The notes below the pieces were generated by a model. It saw nothing but the letters and a program-made list of their open reading frames with translations, was not told the DNA's origin and did not search any database. Shown here one piece after another: positions 44,601 to 53,849 of a stretch of DNA of 64,000 nucleotides. The position numbers and the translations under genes were made by a program. This DNA is from Ostrinia nubilalis (Eukaryota > Arthropoda > Insecta > Lepidoptera > Crambidae), in assembly GCF_963855985.1 (NCBI RefSeq), contig NC_087117.1:3793001-3857000 (forward strand), written 5' to 3'. The stretch's first letter is position 1, and each line of letters starts with the position of its first letter.

Positions 44601-47600
44601 ATTATGTTTACCCAAAATTATGCAAATAAAGATTTGAATTTGAATCTAATTCGAGATTGTCCCAACAAATTGAAATCAAACTTACCTTAGCCGCCTCGAG
44701 GGGAGACAGGGCAATGTCAGCGAAGAACTCAGCGGAAGCTGATGCAGCCAGATACACGAAGGTTCTGTAGACGTAGGCCGTCTCCTCATCCAAGAGACCG
44801 GAGTAGCCAACCTTGAAGACCTCATAGAGCCCGAACTTGCAGAGACCCTGTAAATTGAGAGACGTTAGCAAGAGTTTGGGTGAAGAGAAATACTAGAGGG
44901 TACAATTAAGACTCATACGTTTGTTTTCTTCAAAATGTTCAGTAGGAACAATTGGTATTATTTTATTAATCATGGGAATAGCTTATGGAATTAGGGTGCG
45001 TTTTCAACCTGACGCAGAATGTGCACTTCGCAAAATGCTCATTTTCAAATGCGCACTTTTCCATATTAATATTATACAAACTCTTCAGCCTTTACATTTG
45101 TATAGAAAAGTGCGCATTGCTCATTTTGCGAAGTGCACATTCTGCGTCAGACCCGTTTTCACCAGAGATGTGCGAGATTCTTTACAAACACATCAGTCTA
45201 CGCTACGCTACCTCGCCTCAGTAAAGGAAGCGATTTTATTGGTTCTTTACAAACACATCCTTCGCTACGCATCCTCGCACATCTCTGGTGGAAACGCAGC
45301 ATTAGGCCTATTACGAGTTCCGATTACGACCCGTTTCCGGGCTGATAAGTGTGCTTCGTCCTTTAACACGTACCTGCATCGAATAACCGATGAATGTGGG
45401 AGCCCAGCCCTTAGCCAGACCTCGCATGCCCTCCTCGCGGACGGACACCTTGAATCCGTTGACTACATTCTTGTACTTATCAGGGTCAACCTGGAGACGG
45501 CACTTGACCAAGTCGAGCGGCACCACGGCGGTGTGAGTGATACCTGGAGGAGAGGCGCTTTAGTATTCGGCAGTCTAGGAACTAGGAACACTAAGAACTA
45601 TAGTCCGGTCGCGGAGCACGTAAAATTTCGTCCAGTGACCCCAAGCTACCCATCCTTATCGCTCGCGCGTAATGTATTGCTGTCGCGACTGTGCAACGGG
45701 CGGCCGCAGTGAGTGTGCGAGCGTGACCGCAACATAATTACGCGCGAGCGATAAGGATGGGTAGTTTGGGGTCATTGGACGAAATTCTACGTGCTCCGCG
45801 ACCTGGCTTTAGTAGTAGTGCAGAGTGCTGATGGAACTAACATCATTAAAAGAAAAAGAAGAGAGAAATGAGGGAACGACCGTGATTTTTGTAGAGTGAC
45901 AGATAAATATCTTCTTCTTTTGGTTGATGGCGATGAACTTGCGTTTAATCGCCATTGAGGGCACACTGTTCCGCCAATGTATAAGCAGGCCTGTTCATCT
46001 CCGCGAGTTTGCATGGAAAACAAAATACGCGCAACCACACCTCCTGGGATATCTAATCGACAGGACAATCACGAGCGAGCATTGACGCACGCACCCGTAT
46101 TCTTCCTTCGTGATTGAGGATTCCGGGTGAAGCTCGCTTCCACCTTTGGCCTGATCGTCACTTACCATCAGGTGAGATACAGGCCAAGAGCTTCCTCGTG
46201 AATAAAAAAAAAATTAATCATGTTTTGTATTGTCTTCATTTTTTTTCATCATTCATCATTTTTCAGCTCTAAATCACAAGATTAGGGTAAAAGATAAGAT
46301 AAAGAGTTAAATTATCCACCTAATATACTTACTAAAATAATTAACGTCATGTGACTGATTGACTAACATATTTTTGGTAAAAAAAATAGTTCAGGTCCAT
46401 CCAGGTAGGAGGTAATTTTTTCTACTGAACTAATGGATAAACTCGGGATGATCCCATGAAAAAAAACCTGTTTTTATGGAAGGAAGGCGCTGATTGCAGA
46501 CTGCTACAAACTGGGCTATGTGGAAATCATTATGGGAGGCCTATGTTCAGCAGTGGACATTTTATAGCTGAAATAATGATGATGAAAAAATCTAACGTAT
46601 ATTTGTTGACCTTGCAACACTTTCAATTTCACAAAATCAGTGAAAATTGCACTTGTCCGTGATTGAAGACCAAACTGATAAGCATTGATAACACGAGCCA
46701 TTCATATCTGTCTGAAAAGCTGATTTGATTACATAATGTTAGGTTACTATGTTTGTACTGTCAACACAACATTTTCCTGCTATTGATTTTAGACTTTACA
46801 TCGTAGAGATAAAGTTCACACTGTAATAATGTGGTGGCTGATTATAGTACATCGATCAATGAGCTTAATCCGAGATAGTGTTTTTAATGGATTTTGGATT
46901 AGTAAGTCTTAATAATTGTTTATTAAGCTGAATAAAAGGCGAAAGATTCGTATTGAGTTTCCCCGCGTGATCGAATCAGAAATGAGAACCAAAGTGACTG
47001 ATATAGCCCGCAGAAACGCTAAAATCACGTGGCAGTGGGCGGGGCACATAGCTCGCAGAGCTGATGAAAGAAAAGTTCTCAAGTGGCGACCACGGGACGA
47101 AAGACATAGTGTGGGAAGCTAGATCTGGGTGGATCGACGATCTGTGGCCTAATTCACGTATTATGACAGTCAAGATCTCGCTGACGTTCAGAAGTTGTCC
47201 CATTCAAAAACAGTTGCAAATCCGTATTCACAAGGGTCATTTCGATAGACCGATTACTTGATAGAATTGCAACTCAGCGATTTGTTGTCGTTGAAGTTTT
47301 GTTACGTGAATAAAGCTACTGGATTCTGGTGAAGGTTGCGGGAGGGGCCCGGATGCGGGCGGCGCAGGAGCGGTCGTTTTGGAAATCAATTGGGGAGGCC
47401 TTTGTCCAGCAGTGGACGAGATATGGCTAAAACAAGCTGAATAAAGTATTTTTACTGATCACCCATGGATCAGAAGTCCACTTTGATCACCTAGGCGATA
47501 TTATCCATACACACCAAAGAATCCACTTTGATCACCCAATAGATAGACCGACTAAATGACCTGACGATGATGGGAACTTACCGCAAGACAGGATACCGCC

Positions 47601-49288
47601 AAGACCGCACAGCGCGAAGTACTTGGGGGAGGCGAATTCGCAGGAGTCTACGGGGGCAGCGTCGGCAGCCATGCCGCTCTGTGGAGGAAGACTTAATGTG
47701 AGGCTAATTTGATTCTCCCATAGATTTTGTAGGCAATAGAAGCAAGTGACGTCATTATATTTTGTCAACTCAATTAAAATCGTTTTTTTAAGTACAATGC
47801 AACCAAAAATCTGGATGGTGCCTAGATGCGAGCGGCGCAGGATCGGTCTTCGTGGAAATCCTTGGGGGAGGCCTTTGTCCAGCAGTGGACGTCATTTGGC
47901 TGAAACGAACGAACAAGCAAGTGACGTCATTATATTTTGTCAACTCAATTAAAATCCTTTTTTTAATTACATCAATCCTTTTTTTTAATTTTAAATACAA
48001 AAATCTTGATTAACAGGTAATTTTAGAATAATTAAGTTTTTAAGACCAAAATGTTGTGATTTCAAATGATTGGAGAATGGTGTCAAATAGTCTAGAGACT
48101 ACAACCCTGCGGCCCTGTCGAGTTAACTAGGCACCTGGCAGTCATATGACGTCACATCGACGCTCTAGTACGAACGGTGCGAACCCCGCGTTGTGGGCTA
48201 GTGCGAGGGAGTCGCAACGAGGTGCGCAGTTAACTTGATGGGGTTGTAAATTGGCCTAAATTTTTTATCTGTCATTGGATTTTCTGAGCTGGTAGTTCTT
48301 TAAGGGCTGTTTCCAGACACTAATGGGGTGCAGGATTCCATATCCCGCAAAACTGGAGTGGGAAAGGGGCCTGAGTAAATGATATCGGTGTTTGTTTTAG
48401 TGACGTTCGTATATCGTCAAGCATTTCTTGTCCTTGAGCCGACGTCCGGTTCACGCTAACTTGTGTCTTATCAAGTTTGCAATAGGGAAAATTTAGATTC
48501 GTCTAAACATTAATTCAAGGAAAATTACGCTTGAGGTTGTATTCAAATTAAGGACATAGCTTTATCTATTCAAACACAGATGGCAAACCTTAAACAAGAT
48601 GCCACGCCCGCTACTCTATTATACTGAACTAGCTCTGCCCGCGACTTCGTGCGGACGGCGCTGGAGTAATCATTGTGAAAAATGTGGAAATCCTTGGGGG
48701 AAGCCTTTGTCCAGCAGTGGACGTCATGTGAACTCGATGTGGCTGAAATGACGACGATTAATGATTGGACTATGGACTACTACTATATACTATATACTAT
48801 TCTTTTTCGTTCACCCTTCGATCTAATAACCCAACCAGACCAATACAAACATATGTTTGGTGCCCCCCAAGACGTGATGCCCTTTTTTTTGTCTCAGAAA
48901 AAAGGCTGCCTGCCAAAGGTGCTCAACCCCGGACCCACGAAAGTTTATTTTTTTTTTATTTTTTTTAAATCCTTGAAAAAAAAAAACTATATTACCAACC
49001 AAATAAACAATTTTTCTTTCTTTCTTTCTTTCATTATCAAGTATCTGAGAGTAACTGAAATAGGAAATGTAAGTGGCCCATTGTTAACAACTGAATCCAC
49101 CATTTGGACCGACTCTTCAAAACGTTGAGCAGCCTTGCCCTAAGCAATTGCTTAATTGCTCAGTAACCTGATGATTGTAACGTTACCTGCTGGATCTGTG
49201 GCGGTGCAGTGGGGGCCTGGCACTGGGCGCCCGACAGAGGCCCGCGGAAGGGCGAGTTCCTCGCCGCGTCCATAAGGGAGGAGAACAT
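38604..49288 (-). CDS. Mpcp: Mitochondrial phosphate carrier protein (SLC25A3 type), 357 residues
   Basis: Eight coding exons on the minus strand join in frame: 49288-49187, 47678-47582, 45543-45374, 44847-44686, 42379-42200, 41253-41116, 39587-39456 and 38696-38604 (1074 bases with stop). All introns are GT-AG. The protein has an N-terminal extension ([13 protein letters not shown]...) likely removed on import. It has three mitochondrial carrier repeats with PLDLVK (residue 75), PLEAAK (172) and PADTVVSK (273). It ends [12 protein letters not shown]. Typical blocks include [19 protein letters not shown] and [18 protein letters not shown]. It imports phosphate with protons into the matrix for ATP synthesis. 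Introns hold many transposable elements, and the intron after the sixth exon contains tandem damaged copies of that exon. Confidence 0.97.
39162..39415. mobile_element. Miniature inverted-repeat element in a phosphate carrier intron
   Basis: GCAGGGTACTCA at the left is matched by TGAGTACCCTGC at the right, and 'tagcatgtaatgt' is mirrored by 'acgttacatgcta'. It lies just upstream (in plus coordinates) of the seventh coding exon. No clear target duplication. Confidence 0.7.
40320..40495 (-). repeat. tRNA-derived SINE
   Basis: On the minus strand 'gatagccgaacggtgaaggg' is an A-box-like tRNA start. 'gagttcggtcccc' about 60 bases later is a B box. Typical of lepidopteran tRNA-derived SINEs. Related duplicated tail sequence ('cccattagtccat') occurs at 40120 and 40338. 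It is not a functional tRNA. Confidence 0.6.
40501..41115 (-). repeat. Tandem array of damaged copies of phosphate carrier exon 6
   Basis: Five units of about 119 bases (one is 132) follow the authentic exon (41253-41116) in the direction of transcription. Exon-copy ends fall at 40998, 40879, 40760, 40628 and 40508. Each unit carries the start of the exon (TACGTGGTGCCC) fused to its end (TCCAAGCTGAACCAG) with the middle deleted. About 36 bases of intron lie between units. Each keeps a possible acceptor ('gtcag|tac') and donor ('ccag|gtac'). The 82-base exon copies would shift the frame if spliced in. The 132-base unit retains a different part of the exon middle. Confidence 0.9.
41939..42180 (-). 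pseudogene. THAP-domain transposon fragment in a phosphate carrier intron
   Basis: The minus-strand frame 42132-41941 ends in [20 protein letters not shown] followed by LPQDTER. This is the start of a THAP zinc finger (C..C spacing, then the FFKLP-D-ER block). It then meets a donor-like 'gag|gtaaat' or a stop. The outer end 'gcgagatgaacaggcctg' recurs in inverted orientation at 45986, with homologous sequence behind it. So this is one end of a repeat family whose first exon encodes a THAP domain, as in P-superfamily transposons. It lies about 19 bases inside the intron from the donor of phosphate carrier exon 5. Confidence 0.6.
42985..43164 (-). repeat. Lepidopteran LINE 3' tail
   Basis: On the minus strand the frame reads [19 protein letters not shown] and on into a GC-rich stretch. 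It is bounded by a TAA/ATT microsatellite ('ttattattattat') at 43159-43173. It appears fused to the LINE fragment upstream rather than being its continuation. No intact ORF. Confidence 0.45.
43165..44165 (-). pseudogene. Jockey/CR1-like LINE reverse transcriptase fragment
   Basis: On the minus strand a 255-codon frame (44020-43253) contains [28 protein letters not shown] and [20 protein letters not shown]. The domain continues in a second frame (43338 onward) with [20 protein letters not shown] and [10 protein letters not shown]. The shift coincides with a run of T at 43351-43362 (LKKK). Both ends are truncated, and the insertion lies in the intron between phosphate carrier exons 4 and 5. It is inactive and distinct from the LINE at 9187-13250. 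Confidence 0.85.
44485..44595. repeat. Common lepidopteran interspersed repeat ('cccgcggctt' type)
   Basis: It starts 'ctaatattataaatgaaaaa', contains 'cacgcaaaaactactgaacg', and ends 'gaagccgcgggcaaaagcta'. It is the inverted counterpart of 24955-25146 and lies in a phosphate carrier intron. Confidence 0.7.
44997..45298. mobile_element. Nested pair of palindromic elements in a phosphate carrier intron
   Basis: The outer ends TGCGTTTTCAACC and GGTGGAAACGCA are inverted; 'ccagagatgtgcgag' and 'ctcgcacatctctgg' are further inverted pairs. Inside, 45011-45148 is a separate palindrome from 'gacgcagaatgtgcacttcg' to 'cgaagtgcacattctgcgtc' that splits the outer one. The long plus-strand open frame here (44921-45712) is a by-product of these repeats. 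Confidence 0.75.
45607..45803. mobile_element. Palindromic miniature element in a phosphate carrier intron
   Basis: GGTCGCGGAGCACGTA at the left is matched by TACGTGCTCCGCGACC at the right, and 'acccatccttatcgctcgcg' is matched by 'cgcgagcgataaggatgggt'. It has a GC-rich centre and no coding frame. Confidence 0.8.
45985..46110 (+). repeat. Second copy of the THAP-type transposon end
   Basis: From 'gcaggcctgttcatctccgc' onward this matches the inverted 42180-42055, including 'cattgacgcacgcac' and 'cgtattctt'. The reading frame is broken, so only the untranslated end and degenerate N-terminus are present. Confidence 0.65.
46111..46215 (+). repeat. Poly-A-tailed lepidopteran LINE/SINE 3' end
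   Basis: Contains 'gctcgcttccacctttggcc', then 'cacttaccatcaggtgagat', and ends in an A-run at 46207. This is a familiar 3' end among lepidopteran retroelements. A fragment occurs near 430. Confidence 0.6.
46465..46582 (+). repeat. RTE-type LINE 3' tail
   Basis: Shares 'gtggaaatcattatgggagg', 'cctatgttcagcagtggaca' and a 'gatgatga' end with the other RTE tails in this window. Heavily diverged. Confidence 0.6.
46930..47435 (+). pseudogene. RTE-type LINE ORF C-terminus, interrupted
   Basis: The frame at about 46956-47120 reads [20 protein letters not shown] and then [20 protein letters not shown], the block near the C-terminus of RTE reverse transcriptases. The last part, corresponding to '[20 protein letters not shown]', is at 47360-47420. 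About 160 bases between them (roughly 47155-47320) do not fit the ORF and may be an insertion. It is 5'-truncated and dead, and lies in a phosphate carrier intron. Confidence 0.7.
47805..47915 (+). repeat. RTE-type LINE 3' tail
   Basis: Encodes the remnant '[19 protein letters not shown]' and a stop, from 'gtggaaatccttgggggagg' and 'cctttgtccagcagtggacg'. The flanking phrase 'agtgacgtcattatattttg' occurs on both sides (about 47743 and 47921), as a long target duplication would. Confidence 0.7.
48101..48247. mobile_element. Small inverted-repeat element in a phosphate carrier intron
   Basis: 'acaaccctgcggccctgtcg' with 'agttaacta' at the left is mirrored by 'gcagttaacttgatggggtt' and gt at the right. 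The match is imperfect. No coding frame. Confidence 0.5.
48625..48760 (+). repeat. Lepidopteran repeat piece and RTE tail
   Basis: 'actagctctgcccgcgactt' is an end of the cccgcgg-type repeat. It is followed by 'gtggaaatccttgggggaag' and 'cctttgtccagcagtggacg', the RTE 3' tail, ending 'tgacgacgattaatg'. Confidence 0.6.
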
Positions 49289-49292
49289 TATT

Positions 49293-50875
49293 CTGCGGGG
49301 AAACAGTTCGTTAGACGCTGAGTTGTTATTCTGTGAGCCCGTTTTCACCGTCAATCCCTAATTATTAAGTGACCCCTATGAAAGCAAAATTCCTGGTGAT
49401 TTCATCATTATCTGAAACTAGAATAAATAGTAATTAATGTATAACTTCTGAACTGTTTTATTTCATTTTACACTACAAAAACAATTTTACACAATATAAT
49501 CAACAAAGTATAGAAAATAATAATAAATACTAAATTATGCTACATTATCTTATGGGTATGTCATACCCTGCCTCATGCTTGATGTAACTTTATTACACCT
49601 CATGCTCGCCGGGTTAAAAATTAGGGATTGATGGTGAAAACGGGTATTAGACTAAAGTTAGGGTTAATGAAACTAATAAGTATTATACAAAATTAATTAT
49701 AATTTGATGTTTAAAAAAAATCTTAATATTGCAACTCTAAAAATCCACCTTATCCTCTATGTTTAATTGAAAAAAAAATCCAATAAATTAATTTTAAAAC
49801 CAATTAGATTAGAGAAAAAGAACAAGTCAATTAGATTTTTTGTTTTTTACCCACAATGCTGTACCTATTGTGTTGCCATTCCTAAATGCAGTAAAATGTT
49901 TAACATAAAAGATCAGCTGGAAGATTTGATCTAAGAGACCTAAATCATTTTCTTAAAATTATCTATTTCTTTAATTGTATTGAACTATGAAATAATTTTT
50001 AACCCCATCTTATTAAAATTTTGCTGGAGCATTACAAAGATATAAAAATGTTTACATGAGTGGTAAAAAAATTTTGAAGTTATGAATTATTTTGAATATT
50101 GATTACTTAAAGTCTAAACTATTACTATTGCAGTCATGTTTAATAATTTGAAATTATAACTTGAAGACAGCAATTAACTACAAATCCTGGGTCAGAGAGG
50201 GTCTACTGTAGTTCAGTACAATCAAATCAAATTAAAACTATTTCAGATGGATTGGTATCATCTCAGTACCTAAATTAGTAATTTTCTGGACACTCCCTTT
50301 TGACTGAACTTATTTACAGTAACAAAAGAAAACTAATTAGCAAGGAACACTCAATGCACTTCAATTATTTTCAGCTGACCTTTCAACTAAGCATTGACGA
50401 AAATCAATGCCATTGTCAAAGACTTGGAATTCCGCAGATGAAGGTTAGGTAACACAAAAATAATCATCCACGTCAATTACGCTAGCACTCATTTGTTTTC
50501 TTTTAGAAATAGCAGAAACTTTAGCGTTCAATTGTCACAAATTACCACTGTGTCATGTCAAAACTGCAACATAAAATCAATACTGCAGAAAACTGGATCG
50601 ATGCAGTCACAAATCGACTAATCAGCCTGTCTTTAGAGATGGTACGCTTGCTTTTTAAGCAATTTTCATCCAAACAGGGACTCAAAATTTAATTTAATTT
50701 ATTTTTTAAAATTAATAAATGGGGCAAGGTCACGTGCAAACATAATTCCATTAGGTTACGTAAGGCAAAATTAGAAACAATACCACCTTAACTACACCTA
50801 TAGTGATTTTTAATCATTGCTTGGTTTGGTTTTTATAAAAAATCACCGTAATTAACACAAAAAATGCATACTTAC
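49293..50875. other. Leader intron of the phosphate carrier gene
   Basis: AT-rich DNA between the presumed non-coding exon and the first coding exon. No element or exon was recognised in it. Confidence 0.45.
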
Positions 50876-50950
50876 ATGTTTTTTTATCCGATCGGAACTG
50901 TTCAACACACCGCACCGCACCTGACGCACAGTGGTAAAGGAAACTGCGGC
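50876..50950 (-). other. Mpcp: Non-coding first exon of the phosphate carrier gene
   Basis: A minus-strand donor ('aacat|gtaagt') at 50876 and an acceptor just before the coding start ('cgcag|aata' then ATG, exon from 49292) fit a leader intron of about 1.6 kb. The region above 50876 is GC-richer, as expected for a promoter. The exact transcription start is a guess. Confidence 0.5.
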
Positions 50951-51479
50951 GTCGATGCCAGCGCCATGTCGGAAATTATGTAATCACGTGGACGTTTGAC
51001 GTTTGCTGTTCCCGTTTGCATGCATGCATGGCATGAGCTCGTAAATAATCATCTAAAAAAATTAATTATTAATATAAAATAAATTAGACAAATACATAAT
51101 AAAAATTAATAATTATAAATATATACAAACATGTATGGCGTATTAGGCTTCACTGGCCTATAATAAGTGCATCACTAAACCCCTATAGGCGTAGCGCATA
51201 ACTGAGTAGGTTCATTAGTGGAGCTTATTTCTACGCTCTATTCGCTGGGTGCGAAGTACTAGGTGGGGGGGACATAATCTATCGCAGCGCTCATGGTGGT
51301 CAAAAGTAGAAATAATGTAAGCTCTGTCATCAGATGTATCTGTCAATGGCAAAGCGATTCTACATAATACATTTTAATATCATTAATTAATCGCATGAAA
51401 AGGGTCCTACTGGGAACTTAAATAAAAGAGTGGACTGTATTTCGATAGGGCTGTTTTAATAGCCGTTTACAATTTGGAA

Positions 51480-51990
51480 ATAACTAAACTATACAACGTG
51501 GTAGTACAAACATGAGTCACAGTAGTTGTTGTGCACAGATGTTTGCCTTATGATGAGAGCGTGAATTATTGAACTCTGCCCTTGTTTTGTTCTTAATTCT
51601 TCTACATCTCGGACTTGTCCAGCCAATACCAACAACTTTCCTTGAAATACGGTTTGTGGTTGGAATTTGATATTGTAACTCTCACAAACCCGGTCTTCAA
51701 AACGATACTCATTTCGATCTGAAAACGATATTTAATTTATTACTAGCGATACAGAAACATTTAAATATATTTACTGTTATATAATGAAACCGTTAAAGTA
51801 GCTTTTTCTTTTTGTTTTACTGTAAAACTACAACTATAAATGAAGTAAACAAACCCTGACACAATCAAAATTAAACACACTTTTTGGACTTACCTCATTT
51901 GATTTGAATGACCAAAATGATTTCAAAACCTTTTTTCCACCCAAATCGTGGTATCACAACAATTTATTAGTTGAAAATATTTGTTATTTT
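51480..51990 (-). other. Exon-like minus-strand sequence, unresolved
   Basis: A minus-strand frame of about 73 codons (about 51721-51495; contains YNIKFQPQTVFQGKLLVLAG) follows an acceptor-like 'gttttcag'. A donor-like 'atgag|gtaagt' lies at 51893. No start codon joins them in frame. A neighbouring frame has MSIVLKTGFVRVTISN and a stop 20 codons later. It may be the end of a degenerate retroelement or part of a small gene. I cannot tell which. Confidence 0.25.
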
Positions 51991-52121
51991 TTCATTTCGA
52001 TATTTTTTCACAAATATACGACCTAAATGTCAATGTGACAGAACCCACAAAGTTGTGGACGCTAGTTGGCGCTGTAATCGTGCACGGAGCCAATACATAA
52101 TATTCGAAAGCACACTAACCA

Positions 52122-52300
52122 GAGCCCCGATTACGGTAATTTTTAACGTCTACAATCCAGACGCGCTTCTTCGATTCTGCGATACGATTGGTCAAAACAG
52201 TCAGCTGTCAGTCAACGTCAGCTGTTTCGACCAATCGTATCGCAGAATCGATGAAGCGCGTCTGGATTGGAGACGTTAAAAATTACCGTAATCGGGGCTC
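52122..52300. mobile_element. Near-perfect 179-bp palindromic miniature element
   Basis: It runs from 'gagccccgattacggtaatt' to 'aattaccgtaatcggggctc'; almost every base of one half is mirrored in the other ('cagacgcgcttcttcgattc' against 'gaatcgatgaagcgcgtctg'). It lies about 330 bases upstream of the single-exon gene at 52633. Confidence 0.85.
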
Positions 52301-52632
52301 AGACAGTTTACTAATCTGGAGGTCGGCATTATCAATAAGTACCTACTACGAGTACCTATTAGCAGCTGAGATTGTAAGTCGCATTTTTTATAAAACCTTA
52401 CTTTCATCTCTGCGTTTTTTTATTTTTTTTTTATTCTGATTGAAAACTTATATGACATGTTCAGAAGTCAAAATGACAAAAATGTCGTGCGAACTTGCTG
52501 ACAATTGTAATGAATCTGAAAAACCTTTGAAATGGTTAATAAAATAAAATGAAATGCATAAAAGTTGGCAAATATAAATAAATTATGAAATAATAGAACC
52601 AAGACAAAAATCTATACCACACATTTTATCTC

Positions 52633-53685
52633 ATGCCACGAGGTCAAGACAAGAAATGTGGAGCAGAAAAGCCATCCCACCGACCATGTATTCAAAGCAT
52701 GGATATTCCTGCTTCCAAGCAGCCATCACGTAGCACAGTATGCTCATCACAGCCATGCTCACGGACGCCGACTCCAAACTCTGAAAACCTCTCTGAGGTA
52801 GCTTCATACAGAGAAATTTACTGTACTTCACAAACCTGCAGTAACTCTGAAAACTGTTTGAAAACCTTACCAGAATTTTGCCCCTTTGGACTTAAGGAAA
52901 ATAAGGATGCAGGAAATCAATGCACAGGAAGTTGCCACAGTGGTATTGCCAAAACTCAGCCGAAGGTGGTTTCAATCAGCAGAACAACGTTGGCCAAGGA
53001 AAAGCAGAATGAGTCCACACCTTCTAGCGGTCATTGTCCTGGTGGGATCCCCCTGAGTACAGTCAAACAATCCAACAGCTTAATGGACGTGTCCTCTTGT
53101 TGCGCGGTTAAAGCGATATCCCCTAACCAGTCAGTTGGATCTCCAGTGAAATCACCTTCAAAATCTCCACCAAGCTCCCCAACGAGAACTAAAGAAAAGA
53201 CTTCGAAAACTAGTCCCAGTAGAACTCCACCCGACAAAATTATATCATGCTGCGAAGATGCTGATGCGATGATGCAAACTAGAAGTATGGCTGCTGTGAT
53301 CGACGCTGGAACACATCCAATACCTAACACCACTGCAGCTGGAACTGGAATGCCTGGCGACAAAGCTGGTGCACCAACGCCCATCTGTTCTCCAGACAGT
53401 GCTTCAAAATGCTGTACACCCCCAGGAAAGAACACTAGTGTAATAGATGTTCGTAGACGCACAAGTTTCAAACTGCCTGAAGTGCCTGCACCTGAAATTG
53501 AAACCCCTGTTAAAGGACACCCAATGCCTGCCGACCGTGCTAAAGTTAAAAATCAGGACATTGCCTCATGTGCATGTCCAGAAGATAAAGGTCAAACGAA
53601 GTGTTCGTGCCACTTCCCGCCAGCTTTTAATCAATTCGGATGCACTGGAAATATCAGCGGCAACTGTAATTGTAATGATGAATAA
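52633..53685 (+). CDS. Uncharacterised Cys/Ser/Pro-rich protein, 350 residues
   Basis: A single uninterrupted exon runs from ATG 52633 to TAA 53683. The product is rich in Ser, Pro, Thr, Lys and Cys. Clusters include PSKSPPSSPTRTKEKTSKTS (about 175-195) and cysteine groups such as SCCEDAD, SKCCTPPG and, at the end, CACPEDKGQTKCSCHFPPAF followed by CTGNISGNCNCNDE. There is no signal peptide, membrane segment or named domain. The spaced Cys pairs near the C-terminus could bind metal or form disulfides. AATAAA overlaps the stop codon. It converges on the minus-strand gene ending at 53850, 165 bases away. The lack of introns and low complexity suggest a fast-evolving lineage-specific gene; function unknown. 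Confidence 0.7.
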   Translation: MPRGQDKKCGAEKPSHRPCIQSMDIPASKQPSRSTVCSSQPCSRTPTPNSENLSEVASYREIYCTSQTCSNSENCLKTLPEFCPFGLKENKDAGNQCTGSCHSGIAKTQPKVVSISRTTLAKEKQNESTPSSGHCPGGIPLSTVKQSNSLMDVSSCCAVKAISPNQSVGSPVKSPSKSPPSSPTRTKEKTSKTSPSRTPPDKIISCCEDADAMMQTRSMAAVIDAGTHPIPNTTAAGTGMPGDKAGAPTPICSPDSASKCCTPPGKNTSVIDVRRRTSFKLPEVPAPEIETPVKGHPMPADRAKVKNQDIASCACPEDKGQTKCSCHFPPAFNQFGCTGNISGNCNCNDE

Positions 53686-53849
53686 ACAGATCAATAACAA
53701 TAGTAACAGTTTGTTTTAAATGCAATTAGTGAGTTTTTTAGACAGAAATTCAAGGTCTGAGAAAGGAATACCTCAAATGAACTAATCGTTATTACTTTAT
53801 TTTTAAAAGTTTTATCGTTAGTTACAAAATAGCCACACACCATGGATTA

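Noticed and set aside
44921..45712. 263-codon plus-strand open frame in a phosphate carrier intron
   Set aside because: It spans two palindromic elements and part of the carrier's third exon read on the wrong strand. Its composition follows the repeats, not a protein.
53031..53471. 146-codon minus-strand frame
   Set aside because: It is the antisense shadow of the 350-residue plus-strand gene, caused by its Ser/Pro-rich codons.
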